Source: Flavobacterium chryseum
Lineage (GTDB): Bacteria > Bacteroidota > Bacteroidia > Flavobacteriales > Flavobacteriaceae
Direction of reading: 5' to 3'
NCBI RefSeq assembly: GCF_004362015.1
Contig: NZ_SNWW01000002.1
Span: 372,001-436,000, forward strand
DNA length: 64,000 nucleotides
How positions within the stretch are numbered: position 1 is the first letter of the stretch; every line of letters starts with the position of its first letter. Under the pieces are notes generated by a model that saw nothing but the letters and a program-made list of their open reading frames with translations, had not been told where the DNA came from and made no database searches. Below are positions 50,640 to 58,158 of this stretch, piece after piece. A program made the translations under genes and the position numbers.

Positions 50640-51233
50640 TTAGTTTTCGTCTTCTTCTGCAGCCTCAACATTAATAGCACTTACAGCAACTTCTGTTAGT
50701 TTTTTATCAGCTCCTTTTTCTTCATCAAGTGTTAACTCTAATAAAGAAGCAGCTTCTGTAAAACCAAGTGTTTCAGCAAATTGTCTTAATGTTCCGTAAG
50801 TAGCAATTTCATAGTGCTCGATTTTTTGACTTGCAGCAATGATTCCTGCATCACGAACAACACCAAGTTCAGTTTCTTCAAGAATTCCTTTACCTTCTTC
50901 AATTAAACCTGCCATAGCATCGCATTTTTTAGCGGTTGCTTTTTTACCAATACTTTCAAATACTTGCTCTAAACGAACAATTTGCTCTTCTGTTTCAGTT
51001 AAATGATTGGTAATCGCATCTATTAATTCTGGTGAAGTAGCATTTTTAGCCATAAGCGGCAATGCTTTTGTCAACGCTTTTTCTGCCCAATAAATGTCTT
51101 TCAATCCATCTTCAAAAAGTTCTGTTAATCCAGATGCAGCATTCGATTTTGCTTTTGTTACTCCAGCTTTTGTTTTTACAGCATTTTTAGCGTCCTGTTT
51201 CGGTGCGGTCTGTTTTTTATCTTTGGTTTCCAT
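50640..51233 (-). CDS. YciE/YciF-type ferritin-like protein (DUF892)
   Basis: A 197-residue protein. The first ~32 residues are Lys/Ala/Gln-rich and disordered. The remainder is the DUF892 four-helix bundle (GLTELFEDGLKDIYWAEKALTKALPLMAK, LTETEEQIVRLEQVFESIG, IIAASQKIEHYEIATYGTL, LLELTLDEEKGADKKLTEVA), with Glu/His positions of a di-iron site. YciF homologs are general-stress proteins. On the minus strand TATCTTTA (51262-51269) is preceded after 21 nt by GTATAAC, a partial match to the three-box layout without box 1. Confidence 0.92.
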   Translation of the reverse strand: METKDKKQTAPKQDAKNAVKTKAGVTKAKSNAASGLTELFEDGLKDIYWAEKALTKALPLMAKNATSPELIDAITNHLTETEEQIVRLEQVFESIGKKATAKKCDAMAGLIEEGKGILEETELGVVRDAGIIAASQKIEHYEIATYGTLRQFAETLGFTEAASLLELTLDEEKGADKKLTEVAVSAINVEAAEEDEN

Positions 51234-51331
51234 AGTAATGATTTGTTATATTAATATATGGTAAAGATAGTTTTGGTTTGAGCCGGATTTGTTATACCAT
51301 TTTGCCTTACAATTACAACATAAACATCTGT

Positions 51332-51393
51332 AAATTATAGAATTAGCGAATTTAATTCTGTAAGAAATTCGGTTAGCTTCGTCCATAGCTTTG
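51332..51393 (+). promoter_or_regulatory. Three-box promoter of the third acidic-protein gene
   Basis: AAATTATA (51332-51339), CTGTAAG (51358-51364) and TAGCTTTG (51386-51393). The 26-nt offset and 21-nt spacer are identical to those of acidic gene B, 37 kb away, and the -7 region TAGCTTTGTATAA is the same. Confidence 0.65.
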
Positions 51394-51422
51394 TATAATA
51401 GAAACTATAAAAATTTTATGTT

Positions 51423-52007
51423 ATGAATACTTCAGACAACAATAATATAGGTACAAAAGATCCACGTAGTCAAAATTTAAACAGACAGAATACTATTCTG
51501 AATGAAAAAATATATGATAATGACGAGATGAGAAGAGCAAATCATCAGGAGGATATCAAAAGGTACGGTTTTACCATTAGAAATGGTTATGATCCTAATA
51601 AAGCTATTCCGGATCAGGAAAAAATTACAACTAAAGAAGATGATCTTGATGATGTAGATTATGATTTTAATGCTCCCGGAGATCTTGCAGATGATGATGA
51701 ATTTGATAATCCCTCAGACAATTTAGAGAATGATTATACAGATCCTGACGATATGGATGAAGATGACGAAAACTACATCGACGATCATACACATACAACC
51801 GGAGATATCCTTTACGACAAAAATGCCGATAATCTAAATGACGAATTCGATAATCCTTCAGACGATGAAGATTTAACTGAATCTGATAATGATTTGCAGG
51901 AATTGGATCCAGATGACGATGATTTAGAAGATGATCTTGAAGAAGGAGAAATCGAAGAAGAAGATTCTGAAGAAAATTATCCTGAGAATGACCCAAGAAA
52001 ATTCTAA
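51423..52007 (+). CDS. Highly acidic protein, paralog C
   Basis: A 194-residue protein. The N-terminal ~70 residues are mixed-charge (QEDIKRYGFTIRNGYDPNKA). The rest is Asp/Glu/Asn-rich with an internal duplication: DDEFDNPSDN at about residues 98-107 and NDEFDNPSDD at about 139-148. It ends NYPENDPRKF, resembling the HPVNHPRQF end of paralog A. It starts MNTSDNNN against MNTSSDNN in paralog A. Together these suggest true homology. It is cytosolic, disordered and probably induced through the three-box promoter. Function unknown. Confidence 0.72.
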   Translation: MNTSDNNNIGTKDPRSQNLNRQNTILNEKIYDNDEMRRANHQEDIKRYGFTIRNGYDPNKAIPDQEKITTKEDDLDDVDYDFNAPGDLADDDEFDNPSDNLENDYTDPDDMDEDDENYIDDHTHTTGDILYDKNADNLNDEFDNPSDDEDLTESDNDLQELDPDDDDLEDDLEEGEIEEEDSEENYPENDPRKF

Positions 52008-52021
52008 TTTCTTAAATATTA

Positions 52022-52051
52022 AAAAAGCCGTTAAAAAATTAACGGCTTTTT
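52022..52051. terminator. Terminator after acidic gene C
   Basis: Perfect 13-bp stem (52022-52034 with 52039-52051) with an AAAA loop, between converging genes. Confidence 0.88.
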
Positions 52052-52092
52052 CTATGAATTAAAATTAACGCATATATAAGGAGATCAATAAA

Positions 52093-52740
52093 TTAATCTC
52101 CTATTTTATCGAGAGTCGGAATATCATCCATTTTTTCCAGACGTTCAGCAAGTCCCATTCGGGCTTCATTCAATTCCAATTCGGCTTTGCCTAATTCTTT
52201 ATACCATTCTTCTTTTCCTGTTTCAGAATTTTCTATTTTACGCATAATTTCAAAAATTTCTCCCTGCGCTTCCATAACTGCCAGTCTTTTATAATAGGTT
52301 AAACTTTCTGTCATGTGAGCAAGTGCAATCATTGCCGTTAAAAACGGATGGTTATTAGTAACGTTAACATCCTTTATTTTTCCGTGTTCTAATTCGACTT
52401 TTAAGGCAAAAGCGAATTCTTCCATATTAAATCTTTCGTGTCTGCTGTTTGGGTTCAGGTAAGCCTTAATAGCTTCCACATTATTCATTGTCGAAAGATC
52501 AACATCAGTTTCCTTGTCTTTATTTAAATCGCGATAAATTACGGCAGCAATGGCTCTAGCCTCGTCTATTGTAGGGTCATTGAGCGGATCTTCAAAATCA
52601 CGGACAGACCAATCCCAATTGTCCGGATTAACTGGTTTAATGTATTTTTCGCAAAAATCTGTAACATCATTTTTTAAACTTACCAATTCATTTTCTCTTT
52701 TTATATATATATCCTGGTAAGCACCGCTTTTTGTTTCCAT
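52093..52740 (-). CDS. DUF5661-like protein of unknown function
   Basis: A 215-residue soluble, mostly helical protein. The segment FNMEEFAFALKVELEHGKIKDVNVTNNHPFLTAMIALAHMTESLTYYKRL has the conserved layout of DUF5661: an E-L-E-H-G motif, then T-N near the next helix, then A-H-x-x-E and Y-Y-x-R-L. The His and Glu residues could form a metal site. The C-terminus is a coiled-coil-like helix. It lies between an acidic stress-type gene and topoisomerase IB, in separate transcription units. Confidence 0.55.
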   Translation of the reverse strand: METKSGAYQDIYIKRENELVSLKNDVTDFCEKYIKPVNPDNWDWSVRDFEDPLNDPTIDEARAIAAVIYRDLNKDKETDVDLSTMNNVEAIKAYLNPNSRHERFNMEEFAFALKVELEHGKIKDVNVTNNHPFLTAMIALAHMTESLTYYKRLAVMEAQGEIFEIMRKIENSETGKEEWYKELGKAELELNEARMGLAERLEKMDDIPTLDKIGD

Positions 52741-52763
52741 AATTTTAATTTTTACTTTAAATG

Positions 52764-52800
52764 AAACGACACATTGATCAATTAAGATAATGTGTCGTTT
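52764..52800 (-). terminator. Hairpin between topoisomerase IB and DUF5661-like genes
   Basis: AAACGACACATT (52764-52775) pairs with AATGTGTCGTTT (52789-52800). On the minus strand it follows the topoisomerase gene and is then T-rich, but it also lies in the leader of the DUF5661-like gene. Confidence 0.55.
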
Positions 52801-52902
52801 CGTTTCCCCAATTTTGAATTCCCATTTTAATATCTCAAAGTTGCGATATTAAATAAAAAGTCATTAACTCAAAACGTTCAATTTTTATCTCAATCCATTT
52901 AA

Positions 52903-53988
52903 TTATGAAAATTCAGGCTGAAAATTTCCAATTAACTCAGAAAAAGCAATTTCTGAATGCGAAAAATGCGGTTGATTACTTCTGCATTTTCTAGCTCTAT
53001 CAAAATATTGCTGAATCGAACCATCTTCATAACTTGCTACAAGAAGTGGATGTACGTAATAATTTTTACAAACCGTTTTTGTATTTCCTAAAGCTTCGGC
53101 AGTAGTTTCAAAAGCGTCAACGATATTTTTTTTAATTTCTTTTTCATCAGTTGTTGTTCCGATGCTTGCTAAGGTTTCAAAAAATATTAATGATGCTCCC
53201 CATGTTCTAAAATCTTTGGCACTGAAATATTTGCCAGTAATTTCATGAAGATATTGATTCACCATATGACTGTCTAAAACTTTGCGTTCGCCGTTTTCAT
53301 CATAATATTTAAAAACTTCCATACCCGGAATTTCTTCACATCGACCAACTAATTTTACCAATTGCTTGTTTCTCGTTGTAATGGTATGCTTTACTCCTTT
53401 TTTACCCACAAATTCAAAACGAAGCGTATTTTTATTGATATTGATGTGTCTTTTTCTCAAAGTCGAAAGTCCGTACGATTTATTGTCTTTTGCATATTTT
53501 TCGTTTCCGATTCTGATATGTGTTTCTTCCATTAACCGAATCACAAGCGCTGTAACTTTGTTTTTGCACCATTCTTTTTGTTCCAAATCACGATCGACCT
53601 GCGCTCTAATTTCAGGCAGGTATTTTCCGAATTCGGCTATTTTATAGAATTTAGTCTGATTTCTGATCAAATTCCATTTTGGATGATAGCGATATTGTTT
53701 TCTGTTTTTTACATCAGTTCCAACTGCCTGAAGATGTCCGTTTGACAAATCTGCAATTCTGACATTTTCCCAAGCTGGCGGAAGTACTAAACTGCTAAAG
53801 CGTTTTAATTCACTTTTTTGTTTAACGTGCCTTCCGTTTTTTTTATAGATAAACCCCTCGCCTTCTCTCAATCGCTGAATGGTGAGTGTATGATCTTGTA
53901 CATAAACTAAATCTAATTTTTCTAAAACCAATTGAGGTGCTTTTATCAATTGGTCCATTAATTTTTCCTGGGTGAGTTTGGCATTCAT
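52903..53988 (-). CDS. Type IB DNA topoisomerase (poxvirus/bacterial type)
   Basis: A 361-residue enzyme that relaxes supercoils through a 3'-phosphotyrosyl intermediate. The N-terminal domain has FIYKKNGRHV, FSSLVLPPAWENVRIADL and GHLQAVGTDVKNRKQYRYHPKW. Catalytic-domain motifs are RLMEETHIRIGNEKYAK, YGLSTLRKRHI, FSAKDFRTWGAS, and the nucleophilic Tyr in NYYVHPLLV. Bacterial TopIB often occurs beside LigD/Ku or stress genes. It lies 33 bp downstream of the DUF7218-like gene on the same strand, so both are probably one transcript. Confidence 0.95.
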   Translation of the reverse strand: MNAKLTQEKLMDQLIKAPQLVLEKLDLVYVQDHTLTIQRLREGEGFIYKKNGRHVKQKSELKRFSSLVLPPAWENVRIADLSNGHLQAVGTDVKNRKQYRYHPKWNLIRNQTKFYKIAEFGKYLPEIRAQVDRDLEQKEWCKNKVTALVIRLMEETHIRIGNEKYAKDNKSYGLSTLRKRHININKNTLRFEFVGKKGVKHTITTRNKQLVKLVGRCEEIPGMEVFKYYDENGERKVLDSHMVNQYLHEITGKYFSAKDFRTWGASLIFFETLASIGTTTDEKEIKKNIVDAFETTAEALGNTKTVCKNYYVHPLLVASYEDGSIQQYFDRARKCRSNQPHFSHSEIAFSELIGNFQPEFS

Positions 53989-54021
53989 ATATTTTTGCTT
54001 AGAAAATGAATTCTAAATATT

Positions 54022-54261
54022 CTAATTGGTTCGTAATGATTTGATAAGATTGTTTTTGTCCATATAAGAACGACCTTCAAGACCTACTTTCCTGGCTTGT
54101 TGATACAATTCTTCCTTGGTCCATTCTTCATATGGTTTTGCGTTTGCTCCTTTTTCAACTGCCTCTGGTGCGTTGGCAATTCGTGCGGCTTTTTCTTTAC
54201 TATATCCTATCTCTAACAGAGCTTGATATTGCTTTTCGTTTTTAATTCTTGCGTCTGGCAT
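54022..54261 (-). CDS. DUF7218-like small protein with Rho-N/SAP-type C-terminus
   Basis: A 79-residue protein from ATG 54259-54261 (an upstream ATG at 54267 adds two residues). The N-terminus PDARIKNEKQYQALLEIGYSKEKAARIANAP is the characteristic segment of small Rho-terminator-factor-like proteins. The C-terminus YEEWTKEELYQQARKVGLEGRSYMDKNNLIKSLR forms the helix-extended-loop-helix that binds nucleic acid. It is probably a small DNA- or RNA-binding stress protein co-transcribed with topoisomerase IB. Its promoter carries all three boxes. Confidence 0.78.
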   Translation of the reverse strand: MPDARIKNEKQYQALLEIGYSKEKAARIANAPEAVEKGANAKPYEEWTKEELYQQARKVGLEGRSYMDKNNLIKSLRTN

Positions 54262-54302
54262 GATCATAAAATTTAGGTTAATAATAGTAGTTGTGAGTCA
54301 TA

Positions 54303-54364
54303 CAAAATTCTCAAAAATCAAGGCTAATCCCGTTATATAATCATTCGCATATTTTATATAATTA
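54303..54364 (-). promoter_or_regulatory. Three-box promoter of the DUF7218-topIB unit
   Basis: On the minus strand: TAATTATA (54364-54357), ATATAAC (54338-54332) and GAATTTTG (54310-54303). The 26-nt offset and 21-nt spacer match the acidic-gene promoters exactly, and TTTGTAT follows as in those promoters. Confidence 0.55.
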
Positions 54365-54390
54365 GTTCGTATTTAAAATTTTAGATAAAA

Positions 54391-54427
54391 AAAAGCCTGA
54401 TTCTTTTCGAGAATCAGGCTTTTTTTT
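54391..54427. terminator. Strong terminator downstream of the DoxX gene
   Basis: An A-run plus GCCTGATTC (54395-54403) pairs with GAATCAGGC and a T-run (54411-54427). On the minus strand it lies past the DoxX stop and just upstream of the DUF7218 promoter, insulating the two. Confidence 0.88.
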
Positions 54428-54457
54428 ATCTAAAATTTTGTTTATTTGGTTAATCGT

Positions 54458-54877
54458 TTAACCGACTTCAAGGTATTTTTCTTTCATTAAACTTAAAGCA
54501 AAAGCTGCGGCAGCCGAAGTGAAAACAGAATAATCTAACGGACCTTTGATTCCTATAGTAAATGTCATGCTCAACGCAAATATTAACAGTATAAATCCGC
54601 TTAGTTTAGCAAACAATTCGGTTTTGAATCCGATGAGAAGAAAAATTGCGAAAATAACCTCAGCTGCGGTCGCAATAATGGCAATGGGATTAATAAGGCT
54701 TTCCGGAATTAACGGATTTAAAACTCTTGTATACGCGACGAAATTATCCCAATTTCCCCAAGCCGAAACTTCTTTGCTCCATAAACCAAATCGATCTGCC
54801 ACGGCAGAAAGGAAGCTGATGGAAATTGCAAGACGTAAAAATATTTCAATTAGTTTTTGATTTGTGATGAAGGGCAT
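54458..54877 (-). CDS. DoxX-family membrane protein
   Basis: A 139-residue four-helix protein (about residues 9-26, 60-83, 88-108 and 114-131). The pattern is typical of DoxX: RLAISISFLSAVADRFGLW in helix 1 and a periplasmic loop with AWGNWDNFVAYTRVLNPLIP. Then come IAIIATAAEVIFAIFLLIGF and helix 4 with the SVFTSAAAAFALSL end. DoxX proteins act in membrane redox or thiol-stress responses, and many are uncharacterised. Single gene. Confidence 0.87.
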   Translation of the reverse strand: MPFITNQKLIEIFLRLAISISFLSAVADRFGLWSKEVSAWGNWDNFVAYTRVLNPLIPESLINPIAIIATAAEVIFAIFLLIGFKTELFAKLSGFILLIFALSMTFTIGIKGPLDYSVFTSAAAAFALSLMKEKYLEVG

Positions 54878-54975
54878 ATTTTAGTTGTTTTTTGAATAAG
54901 AATTAGAGTTAATAAGAACGAAAATATGAATTAAATTTTATTTATCTATTTACTAATTTATATCTGAAAATATAC

Positions 54976-55527
54976 TTACTCCGGACTAACGAATGAGACT
55001 AAATGACCATCTTTAGTTGCTCCAATGTACCCATGACCTTTAAAGTAATAAAATTTAAAATTACCATAACTCATTTTTGCTTCGATTACTAAAAGGTTTT
55101 TATAGATACAATATCGCGTTTGTAATTCTCCATTATAGGAAATAATTTTATATTCATCTTTCCCATCTGCTGATTTCCATTTATCTCCTTCTTTGAATGC
55201 AATATTATATCTAACGGTTTCTTGTTTAAGATCTTGATCATATTGATAAACAATACCATTTTCTTCTCTTAAATATAATAAGCTAATTTTTTTATCTTCC
55301 CATTTTTGTTCAAAAACAGTATAAACTTTGCCGTTAATAGTCTCTGGATCTTTCTTTATTTCTTTATAATAGGTTTTGTACCATAATATTTTTTTATTAA
55401 AATTAAATGAAGAAACAGGAAAGTAATTTCCAATTTTTGACTCTTCACAAAATTTTTGACCTTCACCTATTTGCGAATAAGAATTGAAACTAACAAGAAG
55501 TAAAAATATAAGTAATGTTTTATTCAT
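54976..55527 (-). CDS. Secreted protein of unknown function
   Basis: A 183-residue protein with a clear signal peptide (MNKTLLIFLLLVSFNSYSQ). The mature part is beta-rich with many aromatics (ILWYKTYYKEIKK, VYTVFEQKWEDKKISLLYL, YQYDQDLKQETVRYN, GNFKFYYFKGHGYIGA). One Cys near the N-terminus and one in TRYCIYK could form a disulfide. It is probably periplasmic or surface exposed. I do not recognise the family. The next gene upstream, also small and membrane-anchored, is 100 nt away and unrelated in sequence. Confidence 0.65.
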   Translation of the reverse strand: MNKTLLIFLLLVSFNSYSQIGEGQKFCEESKIGNYFPVSSFNFNKKILWYKTYYKEIKKDPETINGKVYTVFEQKWEDKKISLLYLREENGIVYQYDQDLKQETVRYNIAFKEGDKWKSADGKDEYKIISYNGELQTRYCIYKNLLVIEAKMSYGNFKFYYFKGHGYIGATKDGHLVSFVSPE

Positions 55528-55627
55528 TTTGAGTTTATTTTATCAAGGAAAATTAGCAATTAAATTGATTTTTATTTCATTATGGCTTTGTTATTGGCTT
55601 GAGCGATATTCAGATTATAACTTTTTA

Positions 55628-56017
55628 TCAACTCCAACTCATATTTATATAAACAACATTTTCTTTTATTTTTACTTTTCCGCCATAAGGATTAAATCCT
55701 TTTGGATGAATTTCATACACTTTCGTTTCATTTATTATTTTGGGCTTATTATTTTTGAACCCTTTACTTTCTAGAATCCATTTTTTTATCTCAGATTCAG
55801 AACTCTTAAATTCAATAATATATTGTCTGGTAAAAGCACTTCCTCGTTTTTCCATATGAGTAATTTCAGCATCTTTAGGAAGTTCTCTTAATTGCCCCCA
55901 ACTTAGAGCACAGTTAATTGCTGCTTCCTTTTGCCAAGGCATTACAAAAGATGAAAAGTAATTTATATAAAGAAAGACCATTAATAATAATCCCGCAAAT
56001 ATTTTAGTTCTAGTCAT
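55628..56017 (-). CDS. Small membrane-anchored protein of unknown function
   Basis: A 129-residue protein with one N-terminal hydrophobic segment (IFAGLLLMVFLYINYFSSFVM) that is an uncleaved anchor or signal peptide. An alpha/beta soluble domain follows (ITHMEKRGSAFTRQYIIEFKSSESEIKKWILESKG, VYEIHPKGFNPYGGKVKIKENVVYINMSWS). The domain looks like a small strand-helix-strand module. No family is recognised. It may form an operon with the secreted-protein gene downstream, though a 100-nt gap makes that uncertain. Confidence 0.6.
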   Translation of the reverse strand: MTRTKIFAGLLLMVFLYINYFSSFVMPWQKEAAINCALSWGQLRELPKDAEITHMEKRGSAFTRQYIIEFKSSESEIKKWILESKGFKNNKPKIINETKVYEIHPKGFNPYGGKVKIKENVVYINMSWS

Positions 56018-56371
56018 TGAATGTATCTTTTATGTATGATTAAGATCTTTGTCAAAATTTTAAACTTTGACAAAGATTCGCGCTTTCGTTACTTGCTTTT
56101 TAATTTTAATATTTCAACCTAAAATTGCCCAGATCATCCTAAAAATACATTATACGCAAATCTGAGCGCAATAATTCTATTTATTATAGTTAGTGTCAAT
56201 AAGTATCTTTTTAATAAAGTTTTTTTAAGGTTGATTTTTATTGTTTAAAAGCGAATATAAACTATTTGTTAAATACGATATTTAAATCCTGTAACATTAT
56301 TTAAAAATGCTGTAAAACAAACCATTCTGTTCTAATATAATTTTACACTATAACATTTAAACTATAAAATC
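56018..56371. other. Intergenic region before the DUF4142 gene
   Basis: About 350 nt of AT-rich DNA between divergent genes. The only pattern I can support is the weak three-box arrangement at 56284-56345. Confidence 0.4.
56284..56345 (+). promoter_or_regulatory. Possible three-box promoter of the DUF4142 gene (weak)
   Basis: AAATCCTG (56284-56291), CTGTAAA (56310-56316) and TAATTTTA (56338-56345). Spacing (26 and 21 nt) is exact; box 1 keeps only AAAT and box 3 ends in A instead of G. Confidence 0.4.
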
Positions 56372-56959
56372 ATGAAAAAGTTATTATTAGCAGGAAAGGT
56401 TATTTTAAGCGCCGGATTAATCATTATATTCTTGAATTCTTGCAAAAACGAAACGAAACAAGAAGATCCAAAGGAGGTTGCTGAAGATGCTAATGAAGCA
56501 AAATTTGATACTATTGATAGTAAAGAAGATGATTCTGAATATTTAGTTGATCAGGCTGAAATTAATTTAGCTGAAATCCAAATCGGAAAACTTGCACAAA
56601 CTAAAGGTACAAATACAGAAGTGAAAAACTTTGGTAAAATGCTTGTTGATGAGCATACTAAAGCAGCGTCTGAACTAAGTGCTTTAGCTAAAACTAAAAA
56701 CTTCTCATTACCAACTTCTTTAACTGAAGAAGGACAAGAAGAATACAATAAACTAAATGAAAAATCAGGTGTTGATTTCGACAAAAAATTCGCCGATATG
56801 ATGGTCGATGGCCACGAAAAAGCAATTGACAAGTTGAAAAAGGCTGCTGAAAACGCTAAAGATCAAGACGTCAAACTTTGGGCATCGAATAATATTGCCG
56901 GTCTTACTGCTCATTTAGAACATGCTAAGTTGTTGAAAGAAAACTTAGATAAAAAATAA
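56372..56959 (+). CDS. DUF4142 lipoprotein
   Basis: A 195-residue lipoprotein with lipobox IFLNSC (Cys25) and an acidic linker. The DUF4142 helical bundle follows: YLVDQAEINLAEIQIGKLAQTKGTNTEVKNFGKMLVDEHTKA, ADMMVDGHEKAIDKLKKAA and LTAHLEHAKLLKENL. The paired D-x-H-x-K/E-x-A motifs resemble ferritin-like His/Glu sites. Members are associated with stress and often occur in several copies. It is probably in the periplasm, on the outer face of a membrane. A strong terminator follows. Confidence 0.9.
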   Translation: MKKLLLAGKVILSAGLIIIFLNSCKNETKQEDPKEVAEDANEAKFDTIDSKEDDSEYLVDQAEINLAEIQIGKLAQTKGTNTEVKNFGKMLVDEHTKAASELSALAKTKNFSLPTSLTEEGQEEYNKLNEKSGVDFDKKFADMMVDGHEKAIDKLKKAAENAKDQDVKLWASNNIAGLTAHLEHAKLLKENLDKK

Positions 56960-56988
56960 TAATTGGTACTGGTATTTTTTTTTTGAGA

Positions 56989-57029
56989 AAACCCCTTAAG
57001 AGTTGAATTGCTTAAGGGGTTTATTTTTT
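56989..57029 (+). terminator. Terminator after the DUF4142 gene
   Basis: Perfect 12-bp stem (56989-57000 with 57011-57022), 10-nt loop and a T run. Confidence 0.88.
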
Positions 57030-57035
57030 TTTTAG

Positions 57036-57139
57036 AAGGTTCTGAGGTACTGAGTTGCTAAGGTCCTGAGATTTTATAAACTTTTAATAGAAAAAACTTA
57101 GCAACTCAGCACCTTAGCACCTTAGCAACTTAGAACCTT
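57036..57139. repeat. Long palindrome of AGGTTCTGAG/CTTAGAACC type
   Basis: Arm 57036-57070 pairs imperfectly with 57097-57139, whose units CTTAGCAAC, CTCAGCACC and CTTAGCACC repeat. It lies directly before the cupin stop and the terminator on the other strand. It appears to be a dispersed element built of short degenerate repeats. Confidence 0.7.
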
Positions 57140-57143
57140 AAAA

Positions 57144-57539
57144 TTAAAAGCTAAAATACTCTTCATCCGTAACATTCTCTAACCAAAGCGCATAACCTTT
57201 ATCAATTTCTGTGATAATGGCTATGTAGGAGAATTTACTGAAAGGTGTTGCACCATACCAGTGTTCTACGCCTGGCAAAATAGTAACTACTTCATCTTTA
57301 TGAAGCAATCTTATTGCTTTTCCTTTTTCCTGAAAATATCCGGTATCTTTAGCGATAAGCAATTGCAAACTTAAATTGATGTGCCAATTGCATCTCGCTC
57401 CTGGTTCGCAGGTTACTTCTTTAATAACTGTATTTTCGGGATGAATATCGCTGGTTTGTTTCTTATATGAAACTTCGCCAGTCATATAAGTATTAGGAAC
57501 TTTTCCTTCTTCGATAACGGTGCTGTAAGTTGTTGACAT
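57144..57539 (-). CDS. Cupin-domain protein with reduced metal site
   Basis: About 131 residues from ATG 57537-57539 (an earlier ATG at 57584 overlaps the upstream cupin by 26 bp). It is the paralog of the upstream cupin, with the same order of strands and the same C-terminal end (LENVTDEEYFSF against LEPVTDEQYNSF). Motif 1 reads NWHINLSLQ, so the second His of HxH is Asn. In motif 2 HWYG replaces HWHG. It may not bind metal and could be a regulatory or heteromeric partner. Confidence 0.78.
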   Translation of the reverse strand: MSTTYSTVIEEGKVPNTYMTGEVSYKKQTSDIHPENTVIKEVTCEPGARCNWHINLSLQLLIAKDTGYFQEKGKAIRLLHKDEVVTILPGVEHWYGATPFSKFSYIAIITEIDKGYALWLENVTDEEYFSF

Positions 57540-57558
57540 ATAAATTGGTTTAGTTGGT

Positions 57559-57975
57559 TTATTTAAAACTATTGTATTGCTCATCGGTTACGGGTTCAAG
57601 CCAGTCGACGATTCCGCTTATTGTATTGGTACTGATGGCAATGTGTGTAAATTCACTGTCTGGTGAAGCGCCGTGCCAATGTTTAACTTCGGGTTGAATG
57701 TTCACTACATCGCCCACCTGAAGTAACTGAATTGGTTTTCCTGCTTCCTGATAATATCCTGTTCCGTGCGTTACGATTAAAATTTGTCCACCCGGATGTG
57801 TATGCCAATTGTTTCTTGCGCCGGCTTCAAAAACAACATTTCCGACAGCCGTATTTAAAATCGGATCATTCGGAACTAACATTTTAATCCAAGCTTTTCC
57901 TGTAAAGTAATCTGCCGGAGCTAAATCTCCTTTGGGGAAAATGGTGTTATTTAATTGGTTTTCTGTTGCTTTCAT
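57559..57975 (-). CDS. Single-domain cupin (mandelonitrile-lyase/carboxymuconolactone type)
   Basis: A 138-residue cupin. Motif 1 is GARNNWHTHPGGQILIV (His, His, Gln) and motif 2 VVNIQPEVKHWHGASPDSEFTHIAI, giving the usual metal ligands. Proteins with this N-terminal segment (FPKGDLAPADYFTGKAWIKMLV) and size are often annotated as cupin dehydratases or fused with carboxymuconolactone decarboxylase; substrate unknown. It heads the two-cupin unit, downstream of the AraC gene (58159) on the same strand, 183 nt away. Confidence 0.88.
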   Translation of the reverse strand: MKATENQLNNTIFPKGDLAPADYFTGKAWIKMLVPNDPILNTAVGNVVFEAGARNNWHTHPGGQILIVTHGTGYYQEAGKPIQLLQVGDVVNIQPEVKHWHGASPDSEFTHIAISTNTISGIVDWLEPVTDEQYNSFK

Positions 57976-58158
57976 AATTGTTTGTTTTAAATATCAGTAT
58001 TGAACTAATCAGGAAAGCAAGATGCGCTTTAGAAGTATTATTTTAGTTCGCTAAAAACCGATAAATGATTAATACTCATTATTTGAGCGCAAATTTACTA
58101 TAGTAAATAGGAAGTCAAATAACAATAATCAAACATAAAATTAAGAATATGAAACAAT

